Positions 25,491 through 34,015 of a stretch of 64,000 bases of DNA are shown piece by piece. The translations under genes were made by a program, and so were the position numbers. A model generated the notes under the pieces. It was not told where the DNA came from and did not search any database. It was given only the letters and a program-made list of their open reading frames with translations. Position 1 is the first letter of the stretch, and every line of letters begins with the position of its first letter. The DNA lies in NCBI RefSeq assembly GCF_004571195.1, contig NZ_CP038271.1, forward strand, positions 248,001-312,000, in the 5' to 3' direction. This stretch comes from Legionella geestiana (GTDB lineage Bacteria > Pseudomonadota > Gammaproteobacteria > Legionellales > Legionellaceae).

Positions 25491-26480
25491 CTAATGATAA
25501 TGCCCCTGTGGCTTTCCGCGAAAGAGATAGTAGGCGTATGCCGTATAAGCGAGCAAAATCGGGAGCATAATGCAGACTCCAATGAGAATAAACACCAGTG
25601 TCGAGGCAGGAGCCGCCGCTTCCCAGAGTGTGACCTGATGCGGGATTAAGTAGGGATAGACGCTGATAGCAATGCCGACATACGAGCAAAAAAACACGAG
25701 AATACTGTATAAAAACGGCTTGTAGGCACTGCCTGCATTCAAGTGGCACCATGCGCGGTAAATGGACCAGGCGGCCAGTGCCGGCAGAGGACTTAAAAGA
25801 AGAATGTTCGGAAAATCATACCAGCGATGAAAAATCTCATCACTGTGCAGCGGCGTCCAGATGCTCACAAAGAGCAAAAATAGACTGACGAGCACCAAAA
25901 GCCCCCTGGCATAGTGCACCATTTTTCGCTGCAGTCGCCCATCGCTTTTAAAAATCATCCAGGTGGCGCCAAGCAGCGCATAGCCGCACACCAGCGCGAA
26001 ACCCGTGCAGAGACTAAAAGGCGTGAGCCAGTCGGGATTGTGGATAGTCATTTGTGCCTCATTGATGGGAAAACCCTGCACAAACGCACCAAGAATCACG
26101 CCCTGAAAAAATGTCGCCGTCACCGAGCCAATGGCAAACGACCAGTTCCAGACGGGTTTGGATGTCTTGGCCTTAAACCGAAATTCAAAACTGACACCGC
26201 GAAAAATGAGGGCTATCAGCATCAGCATGACAGGCATGTAAAGAATCGGCAAAAGCATGCCATAAACCTTTGGAAAGGCGCCATAAAGCATTGCCCCGCC
26301 GAACACAAGCCAGGTTTCGTTACCGTCCCAGACGGGCGCGATGGAATTCATCATCGTATCGCGCTCGCGCTCACTGGTCGTAAACGGAAAAAGAATGCCA
26401 ATGCCTAAATCAAAGCCATCGAGAATAACGTACATCAGTACGATAAACCCAAGAAGGACAGCGAAAATGAGCGGCAGCAT
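25491..26480 (-). CDS. cydB: Cytochrome bd-type quinol oxidase subunit II
   Basis: A 329-residue integral membrane subunit with about eight helices. The opening IFAVLLGFIVLMYVILDGFDLGIGIL and NSIAPVWDGNETWLVFGGAM match CydB/CioB. It pairs with subunit I to reduce O2 to water with quinol electrons without pumping protons. The start overlaps the last base of the cydA stop, so they form one operon. No CydX-like small frame fits in the 18 bp before the convergent DUF1295 gene. Confidence 0.93.
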   Translation of the reverse strand: MLPLIFAVLLGFIVLMYVILDGFDLGIGILFPFTTSERERDTMMNSIAPVWDGNETWLVFGGAMLYGAFPKVYGMLLPILYMPVMLMLIALIFRGVSFEFRFKAKTSKPVWNWSFAIGSVTATFFQGVILGAFVQGFPINEAQMTIHNPDWLTPFSLCTGFALVCGYALLGATWMIFKSDGRLQRKMVHYARGLLVLVSLFLLFVSIWTPLHSDEIFHRWYDFPNILLLSPLPALAAWSIYRAWCHLNAGSAYKPFLYSILVFFCSYVGIAISVYPYLIPHQVTLWEAAAPASTLVFILIGVCIMLPILLAYTAYAYYLFRGKPQGHYH

Positions 26481-27847
26481 TATTTTTTCTCCCGAAGCAC
26501 GGTCATGTACTGGAACGCATGTTGCTCAAGGCTATCCCGCAACGGCACGTCCGGTCCTTTGCGTATGAGTTTAAAAAGGTAATACAGGTAAAAGCCAAAA
26601 ATAATGCCGTAGGCAAGAATTAACAGAGAAAAAGAAATGATAACCTGTTCGACGGTGATAGCCGACACCGCATCACGCGTACGCATGAGGCCATGCACCA
26701 CCCAGGGCTGGCGACCAATTTCAGCAGTCAGCCATCCTGCGATGCTCGCGATAAATCCGAGGGGTGCCATGGCCACACACACGCGATGGAACCACGCTGT
26801 ATCATAAAGTGTGCCTCGAAGCCTGAGCACCAGTCCTGTGACGGCTACCAGCAGCATGAAAAGCCCAATGCCCACCATTGCACGAAAGGTAAAAAATACC
26901 GGCGCCATCCGTGGCCTGTCATCCGAAGGAACACTTTTCAATCCCTGCAGTTCTCCATCCAGTGAATGGGTATTTATCAGACTGGCAAGCTTGGGAATGC
27001 CGATTTCAAAATAATTTTTTTCTTCAGTTTGTGAAGGAATCGCGAATAACAGCAACGGCGCGCCCTTTTGCGTTTCCCAGACACCTTCCATTGCTGCCGT
27101 TTTTAAGGGTTGAAAATGGTGCACGCGAACCCCTGCAACATCGCCGGCTGCAATTTGCAGAGGCACCAGAATCAGTGCCGCCCAAAGGCTGAAAGACAGC
27201 GATGCCCTTGCAATGTCAGGGGCCTTGTTTCGCAGCAGATAATACCCGGAAACCGCCATCACCACGAAAGAAGTCGTTACGTAGGATGCCAGGAGCATGT
27301 GGATAAAACGCGGCACAAAGGTTGGATTCATGACTACCGCCCACCAGCTGTCAACGACATAGGCGCCGTTGATAACCTGGTAGCCGCTCGGCGCCTGCAT
27401 CCAGGAGTTTGCGGACATTATCCAGAAAGCGGAGATAGTCGTACCAATGGCCACGAGCAGTGTCGCAAAAAAATGCACGACAGGCGGCACGCGCTTCCAG
27501 CCAAAGAGCATTACCCCAAGAAATCCTGCCTCAAGGAAAAAGGCGGTCAGGGTCTCGTAGGCAAAGAGTGCCCCGAGTACGTTACCAAACTGCGTGATGA
27601 AAGGCCCAAAATTCGTCCCTATCTGATAGGCAAGCACAATGCCTGACACAACCCCCATTCCGAAGGTCAGGGCAAAAATTCGCGTCCAGAATCTGCAAAT
27701 TTCAAGGTAGATTGGATTTCTGGTTTTAAGCCATATGGCTTCCATGATGACGAGAAAAACCGCCAGCCCAAGGTTGAGCGTGGGGAAAAGAATATGAAAG
27801 CCAATACTGAAACCAAACTGTATTCGGGATAGCAATTCAACCATCAT
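26480..27847 (-). CDS. cydA: Cytochrome bd-type quinol oxidase subunit I (CIO type)
   Basis: A 455-residue haem-carrying subunit. An axial His is seen in FGFSIGFHILFP, and the conserved GRQPW follows GWLTAEI; the periplasmic Q-loop region is short. Lack of the long Q-loop insert puts it with the cyanide-insensitive (CioA) branch rather than E. coli CydA. Two ATGs are adjacent (27847, 27844). This terminal oxidase supports respiration at low oxygen or under inhibitors. Confidence 0.92.
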   Translation of the reverse strand: MMVELLSRIQFGFSIGFHILFPTLNLGLAVFLVIMEAIWLKTRNPIYLEICRFWTRIFALTFGMGVVSGIVLAYQIGTNFGPFITQFGNVLGALFAYETLTAFFLEAGFLGVMLFGWKRVPPVVHFFATLLVAIGTTISAFWIMSANSWMQAPSGYQVINGAYVVDSWWAVVMNPTFVPRFIHMLLASYVTTSFVVMAVSGYYLLRNKAPDIARASLSFSLWAALILVPLQIAAGDVAGVRVHHFQPLKTAAMEGVWETQKGAPLLLFAIPSQTEEKNYFEIGIPKLASLINTHSLDGELQGLKSVPSDDRPRMAPVFFTFRAMVGIGLFMLLVAVTGLVLRLRGTLYDTAWFHRVCVAMAPLGFIASIAGWLTAEIGRQPWVVHGLMRTRDAVSAITVEQVIISFSLLILAYGIIFGFYLYYLFKLIRKGPDVPLRDSLEQHAFQYMTVLREKK

Positions 27848-28179
27848 TTTCTGCTCGATACTTGACAGATATGGTCAATAAATAATGGCACAAGTTTAAA
27901 AGAACGACAAGCAAAAAACCCGTTTTATTGCTTGTTTGCACAACATTTTAAAGGCTCGAGCGAAAAGCACGAATTAAGCGCTGAGTGACATGGGTTTACT
28001 CAGTATGCAGCAAACATGACCTAGGCAGAGTTGCTCTCTGTTTATTATTGTATGTACTCAACTCCTTTTTGAATTATCGCGACGAAAAGTTATATTTGGC
28101 GCATCTTGTGAAGCCCCATAGTCAAAAGCGGATTTACCTGATATAAAGATGAAATGTTGGCTACAAGGAAATGGCTGGA
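27848..28179. other. Intergenic region with one hairpin
   Basis: About 330 bp between divergent cydA and a membrane-protein gene, AT-rich. It contains an 8-bp inverted repeat (ACAAGCAA 27907-27914 / TTGCTTGT 27928-27935). No open frame, RNA gene or clear promoter could be identified; an oxygen-responsive control site for cydAB would be expected here, but I see no recognisable FNR or ArcA site. Confidence 0.4.
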
Positions 28180-28794
28180 ATGATGCAGACCTTTACGGCA
28201 ATACAATACCTGGCGCCCGTGTTAAGTGCGCTGCTTTTGTTTATGGGTTTTCGCAAAAGACGCGTTAATCTCGTACTGGCAGCCCTCTGGATAAGCCTGC
28301 TGGCGTTAATGCTGCAGTACAAACTCATGGGGCGCGCCATTCTCGGGGCACATTTTGATTATGCCAATGCCGTACCCTATTCTTTTAACCTGATTATCGT
28401 TGTTGCGGCGATTGTGTATCTTCTGTTTTCATCACCGCGTTTTCATGCGTATAAACTGGTGCGCATCGTATCCATCCTTTTCGCGCTTCTTCTCTTTAGC
28501 GCATCGACCATCCTTTTGATTAATCTCTGGGTGAATGCACGCTTTATGGAAAGCAGGCTTGATGGTACACCGGTTGTTCAGGTAGGCACCTTCAACAAGC
28601 CCGACTGGTGTGCGTACGACTATGTTTTTTACATCGTTGATACCAAAGGCCGCATTCGCTACCTTTGCCCCAATCACTATGGCCTTTTACCATCAACAGG
28701 TATTCTTGAAGCAGCACCTGATTTCCTCGTGGGGCAACTTACTACGCCGCCTAAGGCTAAAATACCCATGGAAGCTTCTGATTCTGTAAATTAA
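28180..28794 (+). CDS. Membrane protein of unknown function
   Basis: About 204 residues with four hydrophobic helices in the first 125 (YLAPVLSALLLFMGF; LVLAALWISLLALML; SFNLIIVVAAIVYLLF; ILFALLLFSASTILLINLWV), then a C-terminal soluble part VVQVGTFNKPDWCAYDYVFYIVD with two Cys separated by a strand-rich stretch (probably periplasmic). ATG 28180 was chosen because AAGGA lies 10 nt upstream; the first ATG at 28171 is too close to it. A promoter for the next gene lies directly after the stop. Not recognised as a named family. Confidence 0.6.
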   Translation: MMQTFTAIQYLAPVLSALLLFMGFRKRRVNLVLAALWISLLALMLQYKLMGRAILGAHFDYANAVPYSFNLIIVVAAIVYLLFSSPRFHAYKLVRIVSILFALLLFSASTILLINLWVNARFMESRLDGTPVVQVGTFNKPDWCAYDYVFYIVDTKGRIRYLCPNHYGLLPSTGILEAAPDFLVGQLTTPPKAKIPMEASDSVN

Positions 28795-28823
28795 TTGTAC
28801 TCTTGTGTTTTTTTTGGTAATAT
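28795..28823 (+). promoter_or_regulatory. Promoter of the YkuD-domain gene
   Basis: TTGTAC (28795-28800), exactly 17 bp, TAATAT (28818-28823), 31 bp before the ATG at 28855. The spacer contains a run of eight Ts. Confidence 0.5.
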
Positions 28824-28854
28824 CTGTCCCATTGTGAACGAGGGTTAGCAGGCC

Positions 28855-29565
28855 ATGTATCGACTGTTCATCATACTGCTCAGCGTTTTTACCGCCCAGG
28901 CTTTTGGCATGGGACAAAAGCCTGACTGGAACAAGGCGATTGATAATGCGGTTTCGCGCTATGGTGCACGTACAGAACCTGAGCTTAAGCGCTGGTTTGA
29001 AAAAGCGCGGGTGAGTTACCCTCCCAAAGACATCGCCCTGCTTGCTTTCAAACAGGAACGTCGGGTTGAGCTTTGGGCCAAAGATGAGGCAACGTCCTGG
29101 AGGCACATCCACGATTATAACCTGACCGCCTTCAGCGGGCGCCTCGGTCCGAAGCTGCGTGAAGGTGATGGCCAGATACCTGAAGGCATTTATCGCCTGA
29201 CGTCTTTTAACCCCTACAGCAGCATGCATCTCTCAATGATGATTAATTATCCGAATCAGTTTGATAAAATGCAGGGCATACGCGATGGTCGGCGCAAGCT
29301 TGGCAACAATATTTTCATTCACGGAAAGTCGTTTTCTGTAGGCTGTCTCGCCATTGGCGATCGCAATATCGACCAGTTATTTTTACTGACACGCCGCGTG
29401 GGCCTTGAAAACACTCGGGTGATTATTGCGCCAAACGACATGCGTGTCAGTAAACCTGCCACCTCGAATTTTGCGCAACCGCGCTGGCTTCCTGAGCTCT
29501 ACCGCCAGATTTCCAGCGCACTGACTGAGTTTCCCGGCGGCACGCGCCTTGCCTCAAGCGCGTGA
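28855..29565 (+). CDS. L,D-transpeptidase (YkuD) family periplasmic protein
   Basis: A 236-residue exported protein: signal peptide MYRLFIILLSVFTAQAFG, then a helical region, then the YkuD catalytic domain. The active-site signature is present as IHGKSFSVGCLAIGD (H-x5-S-x-G-C), with the catalytic Cys in GCL. Family members form 3-3 or Braun-lipoprotein crosslinks in peptidoglycan; this one looks like the YafK branch. L. pneumophila EnhA-type enhanced-entry proteins belong to the same fold. Preceded by its own promoter. Confidence 0.85.
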   Translation: MYRLFIILLSVFTAQAFGMGQKPDWNKAIDNAVSRYGARTEPELKRWFEKARVSYPPKDIALLAFKQERRVELWAKDEATSWRHIHDYNLTAFSGRLGPKLREGDGQIPEGIYRLTSFNPYSSMHLSMMINYPNQFDKMQGIRDGRRKLGNNIFIHGKSFSVGCLAIGDRNIDQLFLLTRRVGLENTRVIIAPNDMRVSKPATSNFAQPRWLPELYRQISSALTEFPGGTRLASSA

Positions 29566-29598
29566 CGTGTTTTTATTTTTTATGATGGAGTTGTTGTT

Positions 29599-30336
29599 AT
29601 GCCGATAATTTATGCGTGGACACTGGGAGAAGTTAACACCAGGACACAGCCTGTTGAATTTTTTACCTCACCTGCAACACGGTTTCAAGGCGATTCTATT
29701 GAAGGTTATAATCAAGCAGCAAAAGAAGCTAAAAAGCATCGTAAAGAAGCAGCGAACCAATCACTCGCTTTGACGCTGTTTAAGCTTGAGGTTTCACAAC
29801 ATGTTTTAGACAGTGTTGGTGGTTTAAGACTTCAAACAGGGCTCATGAATCCGGACGGGGTTAGTCAAACCAGTGATGTGATTCGTCTACAGCTTCGTTA
29901 TCACCAATTCAGTGAAAGTGGACATGTGTCTTATAACCTTGATGACGAAATAGTTTCAGAGTCCGGTTCTCTTAAAGACAAGCCTGACAATATTAGTGAA
30001 CCACCTAAATTCCCAACAACACAGGCCAGAATCACTGAAGCTGATGTGCCCTGGTATTTGAAAGCCGCCCGCTGGATTGGTCAGCACATCTGGGGTTTTG
30101 GATGGCTTGCAGACTGGGCACAACCAAAAATTAATGATATTACGCGAGAGCATCAGTCATTTGAGCTTGAGTATGTTGTACCTCCTGCTAATGCCTCAAT
30201 TGGGGGACAAACATCAACCTCGGAGCCCGTCAATAGCCCAGCACTCTTTGTAAATACTGTTACAGATACCGTATCCGACAAACAACCGCTACGTTCTCCA
30301 TCTTTCTCTAATTCTTCAGGCAGTAACAGCAACTGA
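29599..30336 (+). CDS. Orphan protein, 245 residues, unknown function
   Basis: Not recognised. GGAG lies 8 nt before the ATG. The N-terminal half has a helix rich in Ala/Lys (YNQAAKEAKKHRKEAANQ) and strand-rich sequence; the middle has an aromatic patch (PWYLKAARWIGQHIWGFGWL) that may touch membrane; the last 50 residues are low-complexity Ser/Thr/Asn (SPSFSNSSGSNSN). No signal peptide. It is more AT-rich than its neighbours, suggesting late arrival. A polar Ser-rich tail fits a type IV effector signal, but that is weak evidence. Confidence 0.6.
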   Translation: MPIIYAWTLGEVNTRTQPVEFFTSPATRFQGDSIEGYNQAAKEAKKHRKEAANQSLALTLFKLEVSQHVLDSVGGLRLQTGLMNPDGVSQTSDVIRLQLRYHQFSESGHVSYNLDDEIVSESGSLKDKPDNISEPPKFPTTQARITEADVPWYLKAARWIGQHIWGFGWLADWAQPKINDITREHQSFELEYVVPPANASIGGQTSTSEPVNSPALFVNTVTDTVSDKQPLRSPSFSNSSGSNSN

Positions 30337-30352
30337 TAATCCCTTCAGATAT

Positions 30353-30382
30353 CCCGCATCCCCTTAAAAAGGGGCTTGCGGG
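30353..30382. terminator. Hairpin between the orphan gene and hpt
   Basis: CCCGCA-T-CCCCTT, a short A-rich loop, AAGGGG-CT-TGCGGG: a 12-bp stem with a small internal bulge between convergent genes. No long T-run follows on either side. Confidence 0.5.
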
Positions 30383-30401
30383 TACTTCATCAGCGTGTGT
30401 T

Positions 30402-30962
30402 CTATTCGTGCTCAGGCGCCACAACGAAAATGCCTGGCGCGTTTCGCAGGTATTCGTTGTAATCCATGCCATAACCGAAAATGTAATGATCATCCACTTC
30501 AAGCCCGACAAAATCCGCTTTTTGCAGACCTTCCGGCACTCGCTTGTGATGTTTATCAACAAGTACGGCGCTCATCACTTCTTTAGCCCCTATAGCCTCA
30601 ACTTCCTTGAGGATGGATGCAAGGGTGACCCCGCCATCTAGAATATCGTCAACGACCAGAACGGTTCTATCCTTAAGCTCAAGACGAGGCCTTACCTTCC
30701 AGTGCAACTCGCCGCCGGTAATCTCACCGCGGTAGCGCGTGGCATGCACATAATCGACCTCGAGCGGGAAATCAAGGCGCAGCAGCAGGTTCGCCATGGG
30801 CACGAGTCCGCCAATCATGACGCATACAATGACTGGATTTTTATCATGCAGACGTTCATGAATGGCACTTGCCATTTTATCCAGTGCGGCTTCGACCTGG
30901 GCGGTGGTGTAAAGACACGCAGACTTCGCGTAAACGTCCTGAATAGAAACCGGGATGCTCAT
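30402..30962 (-). CDS. hpt: Hypoxanthine phosphoribosyltransferase
   Basis: Purine salvage enzyme that joins hypoxanthine or guanine with PRPP to give IMP or GMP. The 186 residues contain the PRPP loop [17 protein letters not shown], the catalytic flexible loop region [13 protein letters not shown], and [21 protein letters not shown], the purine-binding C-terminal hood. Normal length. The gene stands alone, with the mobile element at 31.1 kb upstream of it. Confidence 0.93.
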   Translation of the reverse strand: MSIPVSIQDVYAKSACLYTTAQVEAALDKMASAIHERLHDKNPVIVCVMIGGLVPMANLLLRLDFPLEVDYVHATRYRGEITGGELHWKVRPRLELKDRTVLVVDDILDGGVTLASILKEVEAIGAKEVMSAVLVDKHHKRVPEGLQKADFVGLEVDDHYIFGYGMDYNEYLRNAPGIFVVAPEHE

Positions 30963-31084
30963 GCATATTCCTCAAAGATAGTTCGCCCCTGGAGCAGTTA
31001 CAGCTTAAATCAGGGCAATGTGGATGAAGGCGATACATTATACTAAATCAGTACGGTTCAGAGAATCCTTCTTGTAATAATTTT

Positions 31085-31353
31085 CTGTGTACGGGACGAA
31101 AAATCGTTGTCTTCCCAGAGCTCATGCTGGAGTTAGCCCCGTGCCGGCACATGGATGGGTTCCCTGCCTGCGCGGGAATGACAGGATTCGGGTTGTGTAC
31201 AGAGGCCAAAATCTCTCCCACACTGTCTTCCCCGCGCAGGCGGGGACCCATTCGGGGTATGGCACGGAGCCAACGCATGGAACGATTCAGCCTGGTCACG
31301 GTACAAAAATACACGTGAATCCCCCGGCGCGGAAAAAATATCCCGTACACAGC
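31085..31353. mobile_element. MITE-like element with 12-bp TIRs and 8-bp target duplication
   Basis: CTGTGTACGGGA (31085-31096) is repeated inverted as TCCCGTACACAG (31341-31352). ATAATTTT flanks both sides (31077-31084 and 31354-31361; one extra C on the right). Inside lie two inverted copies of a GC-rich palindromic motif (31154-31185 and 31221-31252) built around CCTGCGCGGG. There is no transposase; the small frames inside look incidental. The 8-bp duplication would suit an IS256-like parent (inference). Confidence 0.75.
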
Positions 31354-31362
31354 ATAATTTTA

Positions 31363-32091
31363 TTAAACGCCCGTTGCGAGCGGCAGCGTGCTGACGGGCG
31401 CACGCAGCACCTGTGGACGGAGTGATGGGGCAATGCATTGATATTTCTGCGCAACCATGCAATAAAATGCCGGAGGTAATGGCCAGACCATTTTTCCCAT
31501 TTCGTTTAAAAAGTCAAAACGCTTTATCCAGCGCATCGCGTGCACTGGAGGTGTATAGTAAAAACTCGAGAAAGCCGTCTGCTGTAATCCGCGGTGCATC
31601 AGTGCGTTATGCAGCAACAGTGAGGAGCTAAGGTGCGTATGCGCCTGCCCCATAAAAACCGCTCTGCCAAAACGCATGCCAGCCCCCCAAAGGCTCCAGG
31701 GATTGATGCCGATAAAGACGGCATGTCCCATCGGGCGAAGCACGCGGTCCACTTCATCAAGCAGATTGGTCTGCAATCCAAAAACCTCAATCCCAAAGGG
31801 TACGATAACGCAATCGAGGCTGTTGCGGTCAAATGGTAGCGCATTAAAGGCACACACCATCGCACTGCCCTTCTGCTCCACACAGGGACTTAAAACCCAC
31901 TGTCTTGTAAAGGACATGTGTTCAAGCCATGGGTTGGTGCCACACATGCCAAGCTGCGCCAGCGTAAAGCCTGTAAGACTTTCCGTATGTTTCATGATTT
32001 CACGGGCAATGGCAAATCCTGCCGCGGTTCCCTGGGGGGTAGCGAACCAGTCGTGCAAAGCGCGATATTTATTTTTATGCAAAAGTTGCAT
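31363..32091 (-). CDS. SAM-dependent methyltransferase, YafS-like
   Basis: A 242-residue class I methyltransferase domain resembling E. coli YafS. Matching features are a reduced SAM loop (LAQLGMCGTNPW), ALPFDRNSLDCVIVPFGIEVF, LLDEVDRVLRPMGHAVFIGINPWSLWG, and the pattern of a hydrophobic C-terminal half. The canonical GxGxG motif is not visible, as in that family. The substrate is unknown. Its stop codon lies 2 bp from the target duplication of the mobile element, so the insertion just missed or slightly changed the C-terminus. Confidence 0.75.
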   Translation of the reverse strand: MQLLHKNKYRALHDWFATPQGTAAGFAIAREIMKHTESLTGFTLAQLGMCGTNPWLEHMSFTRQWVLSPCVEQKGSAMVCAFNALPFDRNSLDCVIVPFGIEVFGLQTNLLDEVDRVLRPMGHAVFIGINPWSLWGAGMRFGRAVFMGQAHTHLSSSLLLHNALMHRGLQQTAFSSFYYTPPVHAMRWIKRFDFLNEMGKMVWPLPPAFYCMVAQKYQCIAPSLRPQVLRAPVSTLPLATGV

Positions 32092-32189
32092 GAATGCCTT
32101 TTCGGAAAACGCTTATCCTTTGTAACACACTCTGCCAAAATACGGCAAGATGACGATTTTAAAAGCTACCCTCCTGATGCGCAGGCACA

Positions 32190-32879
32190 TCAGGGTATGT
32201 TTGTGATATCCCGCAGCTTTTCCAGCACCAGGGTCGGGTTTTCAGAGCGGGTAATAGAGCGCCCCATTACGAGGTAATCACTGCCGGCAGCAATGGCGGC
32301 CTCTGGAGTCATGATACGGCGTTGATCAGAGGCTTCATCCTCCGGCAGGCGTATTCCAGGCGTTACCGTAATAAATGACGACCCGCAGGCAGACTTGATG
32401 CTTTGCGCCTCAAGTGCTGAGCTCACCACGCCATCAAGGCCTGCATCACGCGCGAGAGAGGCAAGCGTAAGTACCTGCTGCGTAAGGTTTGTCGCGCAAC
32501 CCGTGGCTTTAAGTTGTGCTTCATCAAAGCTTGTGAGCACGGTCACGGCAATGAGAAGCGGCGCATCCCGGCCGCTCAGTGCTTCACGTGCAGCCATCAG
32601 CATGGGCAGGCCGCCAGACGCATGCACATTAACCATCCAGACACCGAGAGACGCTGCAACGCGACACGCACTTGCGACGGTGTTGGGAATGTCATGCCAT
32701 TTCAGGTCAAGAAACACACGAAACTGGCGCAGCACCAGGGCTTCTACCAGTTTCGGTCCAGCTGCTGTAAAAAGCTCACTCCCAACTTTCAGCGCACAAA
32801 GTGTGGGGTCAACACAATCTGTAAAAGCCAGTGCTTTTTCAGCGCTGTCAAAATCGAGTGCGACTATAAGGCGCGGCAC
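32190..32879 (-). CDS. pyrF: Orotidine 5'-phosphate decarboxylase
   Basis: Last step of UMP synthesis. The 229 residues form a TIM barrel with the signature VFLDLKWHDIPNTV (the Lys and Asp that act in decarboxylation), LIVALDFDS at the start, VTPGIRLPEDEASDQRR near the phosphate site and SDYLVMGRSIT. The stop of the DegT gene upstream overlaps its start by 1 bp, so it ends an operon running lapA-lapB-degT-pyrF on the minus strand. lapAB next to pyrF is common in gammaproteobacteria. Confidence 0.96.
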   Translation of the reverse strand: MPRLIVALDFDSAEKALAFTDCVDPTLCALKVGSELFTAAGPKLVEALVLRQFRVFLDLKWHDIPNTVASACRVAASLGVWMVNVHASGGLPMLMAAREALSGRDAPLLIAVTVLTSFDEAQLKATGCATNLTQQVLTLASLARDAGLDGVVSSALEAQSIKSACGSSFITVTPGIRLPEDEASDQRRIMTPEAAIAAGSDYLVMGRSITRSENPTLVLEKLRDITNIP

Positions 32880-33994
32880 TATTCATCTTCCAAGGCAAAT
32901 TGCGCGTGCAGAGCTTCCTTAACCACCCCTGCAACGCGCCCCTGCTCTTCCAGTGTGAGATAAGGATGCATCGGCAGGCTCACCACACGGGCACTCGCAC
33001 GCTCAGCTACTGGAAAATCACCGGGCTTATAGCCCAGATTTTTTAGGGCTGGCTGCAGATGCATGGCAATGGGATAGTGCACGGCTGTCGGAATACCCTT
33101 TTCTGCGAGCGCTTTCTGGAATGCCGCGCGTTCGCTGACTTCGAGCGTATACTGGGCATACACGTTCGTGCGCCCGGCCTTGGTAATGGCGACCTTCGCA
33201 CAATTATCAAGGAGTCGGTCATAGCGTGCCGCAACTGCAGCGCGCAACTCTATTTCTTCAGGAAAAAGCTTAAGCTTTTCAAGGAGAATCGCCGCCTGTA
33301 GCGTATCCATTCGACCATTCATGCCAAGGCGTTCATGCACGTAACGCTCTTTCTGCCCATGATTGCGAATCTGGCGCAGGGTCTCAGCAAGTCTGTCATC
33401 ATTTGTAAAGCAGGCACCAGAGTCACCATAACCGCCAAGTGGTTTGGACGGGAAAAAACTGGTACAGCCAATATCAGAAATACCACATGAAAATTTGCCA
33501 TGGTATTGCGCCCCAAAGCTCTGAGCGGCATCCTCGATAACGGCAATATTATGCGCACGCGCAACCGCATTAATCGCATCCATGTCGGCACACTGCCCAT
33601 AAAGACTGACAGGCATAATGGCGCGGGTTTTAGGGGTAATGGCGCGTTCAATGCGCGCGGCATCAAGGTTCCACGTGTCTGGCTCGATGTCCACAAATAC
33701 CGGTTTCGCGCCGGCAAGAAGGATGACTTCGGCAGTCGCAAAAAAACTAAAGGGAGTGGTAATGACTTCATCACCGGGACCAATATCAAGTGCCATCAGT
33801 GCCATCAGGAGCGCATCGGTTCCACTGGAATTGACAATGGCGTGTTTAACACCAACAAAATCAGCCAGCTGGCGCTCAAGTTCGGTAATCTCTGGTCCCA
33901 TGATGTATTGACCATGTTGCAGTACCGTGGAAATCGCCTGCAATACGCCTTCTTCAATGCGAAGGTATTGTTTTTTCAAATCGACAAATTGCAT
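32879..33994 (-). CDS. DegT/DnrJ/EryC1/StrS-type sugar aminotransferase
   Basis: PLP enzyme of 371 residues that transaminates nucleotide-linked keto-sugars, as in synthesis of amino sugars for LPS or glycans. Seen: GVKHAIVNSSGTDALLMALMAL (cofactor phosphate site), VIEDAAQSFGAQYHGKFSC, FFPSKPLGGYGDSGAC with the Schiff-base Lys in PSKPLG, and QRT-like C-terminal substrate residues (AVHYPIAMHLQP). No other sugar-nucleotide gene is adjacent. It sits between lapB and pyrF; lapB controls LPS synthesis, which fits loosely. Confidence 0.9.
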   Translation of the reverse strand: MQFVDLKKQYLRIEEGVLQAISTVLQHGQYIMGPEITELERQLADFVGVKHAIVNSSGTDALLMALMALDIGPGDEVITTPFSFFATAEVILLAGAKPVFVDIEPDTWNLDAARIERAITPKTRAIMPVSLYGQCADMDAINAVARAHNIAVIEDAAQSFGAQYHGKFSCGISDIGCTSFFPSKPLGGYGDSGACFTNDDRLAETLRQIRNHGQKERYVHERLGMNGRMDTLQAAILLEKLKLFPEEIELRAAVAARYDRLLDNCAKVAITKAGRTNVYAQYTLEVSERAAFQKALAEKGIPTAVHYPIAMHLQPALKNLGYKPGDFPVAERASARVVSLPMHPYLTLEEQGRVAGVVKEALHAQFALEDE

Positions 33995-34015
33995 AGTTAC
34001 CTCAAAAGGTTTCGC

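Noticed and set aside
31087..31425. Small open frames within the mobile element as a transposase
   Set aside because: Translations are Pro/Gly/Arg-rich products of the GC hairpins, with no DDE or other transposase motifs.
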